Both the position numbers and the translations under genes were made by a program. From Bacillota bacterium (GTDB lineage: Bacteria > Bacillota > Clostridia > Lachnospirales > Lachnospiraceae): DNA of 7,269 nt. The stretch covers positions 1-7,269 of the forward strand of contig JAEZUR010000150.1 of NCBI GenBank assembly GCA_023420935.1. The letters run 5' to 3'. The notes beneath the pieces are model-generated. The model was not told where the DNA came from and ran no database searches. It saw nothing but the letters and a program-made list of their open reading frames with translations. Numbering within the stretch: position 1 is the first letter of the stretch; every line of letters begins with the position of its first letter. Below are positions 6,205-7,269 of the stretch, one piece after another.

Positions 6205-6972
6205 ATGGCGGATAAATTTATGAGTACAGCTACGATTACCCGTTCTGACTGTTTGGCAGAGGGAGTCTACAGTATATGGATAAAAAATCAAGAGATGGCA
6301 GACCAGGCAAAAGCAGGTCAATTCATTTCTCTATATTGTAACGAAGGAAGCAGATTATTACCAAGACCAATTAGTATCTGCGAGATTGATAGAGTAAATG
6401 GATCACTACGTTTAGTTTACCGTGTTCTTGGTAAAGGAACAGAGGAATTCTCCAAGATGAAAGAAGGAGATACCATTACTGTTATGGGACCTTTGGGCAA
6501 TGGGTTTATACCAGAAGGCTCAAAAGCTCTTATTATCGGTGGTGGAATAGGAATTCCGCCAATGTTAGAACTTGCGAAAACATTGAATTGTAAGAAAGAG
6601 ATTGTGTTAGGTTATCGTGATGTTTTATTCCTAAATAAAGAACTAGAAGCATATGGTAATGTGTACGTTTCTACGGAAGATGGTAGTGTTGGTACCAAAG
6701 GTAATGTAATCGATGCGATTCTAGAGCATAACATAGATGCAGATATCATTTACGCATGTGGACCGACACCGATGCTACGCGGTGTAAAAGAGTATGCAGA
6801 AAAACATGGTATTACAGCTCAACTTTCCATGGAAGAGCGTATGGCATGTGGAATTGGAGCTTGTTTAGCTTGTGTATGTAAGACAAAAGAAAAGGATCAT
6901 CATTCCAATGTGAATAATAAGCGTATCTGTAAAGATGGACCTGTATTCTATGCAACGGAGGTTGAATTATAA
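6205..6972 (+). CDS. pyrK: Dihydroorotate dehydrogenase B, electron transfer subunit
   Basis: FAD and [2Fe-2S] subunit that passes electrons from the FMN of PyrD to NAD+, allowing class 1B dihydroorotate dehydrogenase to work without quinones. 255 residues. The FAD domain shows LLPRPISICEID (51-62) and the GKGTE loop (77-81). The NAD domain shows GGGIGIPPM (112-120) and YACGPTPM (183-190). The cluster ligands are C215, C220, C223 and C242, a C-x4-C-x2-C-x18-C pattern in MACGIGACLACVC and RICKDGPVF; an extra C225 is present. The last spacing is slightly longer than the x14 I recall for Lactococcus and Bacillus PyrK, with a histidine/asparagine-rich loop. The start has GAGG (6196-6199) 5 bases upstream. 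The stop overlaps the pyrD start by one base, fitting equal production of the two partners. Confidence 0.95.
   Translation: MADKFMSTATITRSDCLAEGVYSIWIKNQEMADQAKAGQFISLYCNEGSRLLPRPISICEIDRVNGSLRLVYRVLGKGTEEFSKMKEGDTITVMGPLGNGFIPEGSKALIIGGGIGIPPMLELAKTLNCKKEIVLGYRDVLFLNKELEAYGNVYVSTEDGSVGTKGNVIDAILEHNIDADIIYACGPTPMLRGVKEYAEKHGITAQLSMEERMACGIGACLACVCKTKEKDHHSNVNNKRICKDGPVFYATEVEL
6957..6961 (+). promoter_or_regulatory. pyrD ribosome binding site inside pyrK, with TAATG overlap
   Basis: GGAGG lies within the last codons of pyrK, 10 bases before the pyrD ATG at 6972. The pyrK stop and the pyrD start share one A (TAATG at 6970-6974). This arrangement supports translational coupling of the two subunits. 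Confidence 0.7.
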
Positions 6973-7269
6973 TGAATTTAAACGTGAAGATTGCAGGTGT
7001 GGAATTTAAGAATCCGATTATGACAGCTTCTGGTACTTTTGGATCAGGATCTGAATACAGTGAGTTTGTTGATTTAAATTGTCTAGGTGGCGTGGTTACC
7101 AAAGGGGTATCCAATATACCTTGGGTGGGTAATCCTACGCCAAGAATTGCAGAGACTTACGGGGGAATGTTAAATGCTGTTGGGTTACAGAATCCAGGGG
7201 TTGACGTATTTGCAGAACGTGACATACCATTTTTACGACAATTTGATACCAAGATTATTGTGAATGTAT
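6972..7269 (+). CDS. pyrD: Dihydroorotate dehydrogenase B, catalytic subunit (3' end outside window)
   Basis: FMN enzyme that oxidises dihydroorotate to orotate; in class 1B it works as a complex with PyrK. The first 99 codons are visible out of about 300 expected, and the frame is open to the window edge. The N-terminus is typical: NPIMTASGTFGSGSEYSEF (14-32) at the FMN site; VVTKGVS (41-47), with the FMN-contacting K44; GNPTPRIAET (53-62); and GGMLNAVGLQNPGV (64-77), with N68 and the substrate/FMN loop. The active-site cysteine of class 1B enzymes lies farther along and cannot be checked. The neighbouring pyrK confirms the 1B class. The start is fixed by the GGAGG site and by the stop/start overlap with pyrK. 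Confidence 0.94.
   Translation, partial: MNLNVKIAGVEFKNPIMTASGTFGSGSEYSEFVDLNCLGGVVTKGVSNIPWVGNPTPRIAETYGGMLNAVGLQNPGVDVFAERDIPFLRQFDTKIIVNV

Overview
The window reads as a chromosomal stretch of a low-GC Gram-positive anaerobe, most likely a Lachnospiraceae/Clostridium cluster XIVa bacterium. This is inferred from the AT-rich codon use, strong GGAGG-type ribosome binding sites, the long group 2 PyrF, the class 1B PyrD/PyrK pair and the DUF5692 membrane protein. No database search was possible; the species is not determined.

Layout. (1) 1-1149, +: the C-terminal three quarters of 2-isopropylmalate synthase (leuA), cut by the left edge. (2) 1246-2163, -: a polytopic membrane protein of the uncharacterised DUF5692 family, converging on leuA, with a hairpin terminator between them. 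(3) 2164-2370: a divergent intergenic region with a very good sigma-A-type promoter facing right and a weaker candidate facing left. (4) 2371-3267, +: a DUF445/YheB-like membrane-anchored protein. (5) 3268-3484: a promoter followed at once by a tandem set of hairpin-forming repeats. (6) 3485-7269, +: a small NUDIX-fold gene followed by pyrC, pyrF, pyrK and the start of pyrD, closely spaced and apparently one operon, cut by the right edge.

How the genes work together. PyrC closes carbamoyl-aspartate to dihydroorotate. PyrD with PyrK oxidises that to orotate using NAD+ through FMN, an iron-sulfur cluster and FAD. PyrF decarboxylates OMP to UMP. The enzyme joining orotate to PRPP (PyrE), and the earlier steps, are not in the window. 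The NUDIX gene at the head of the operon has a degenerate NUDIX box, so its activity is uncertain. LeuA belongs to leucine synthesis and is not part of this operon.

Most of the window is ordinary housekeeping sequence. The parts most worth a second look are the repeat/hairpin leader at about 3314-3449, whose complementary arms can pair in alternative registers directly downstream of a promoter, and the altered NUDIX box just after it. I see no CRISPR array, insertion sequence, phage gene, tRNA or rRNA.
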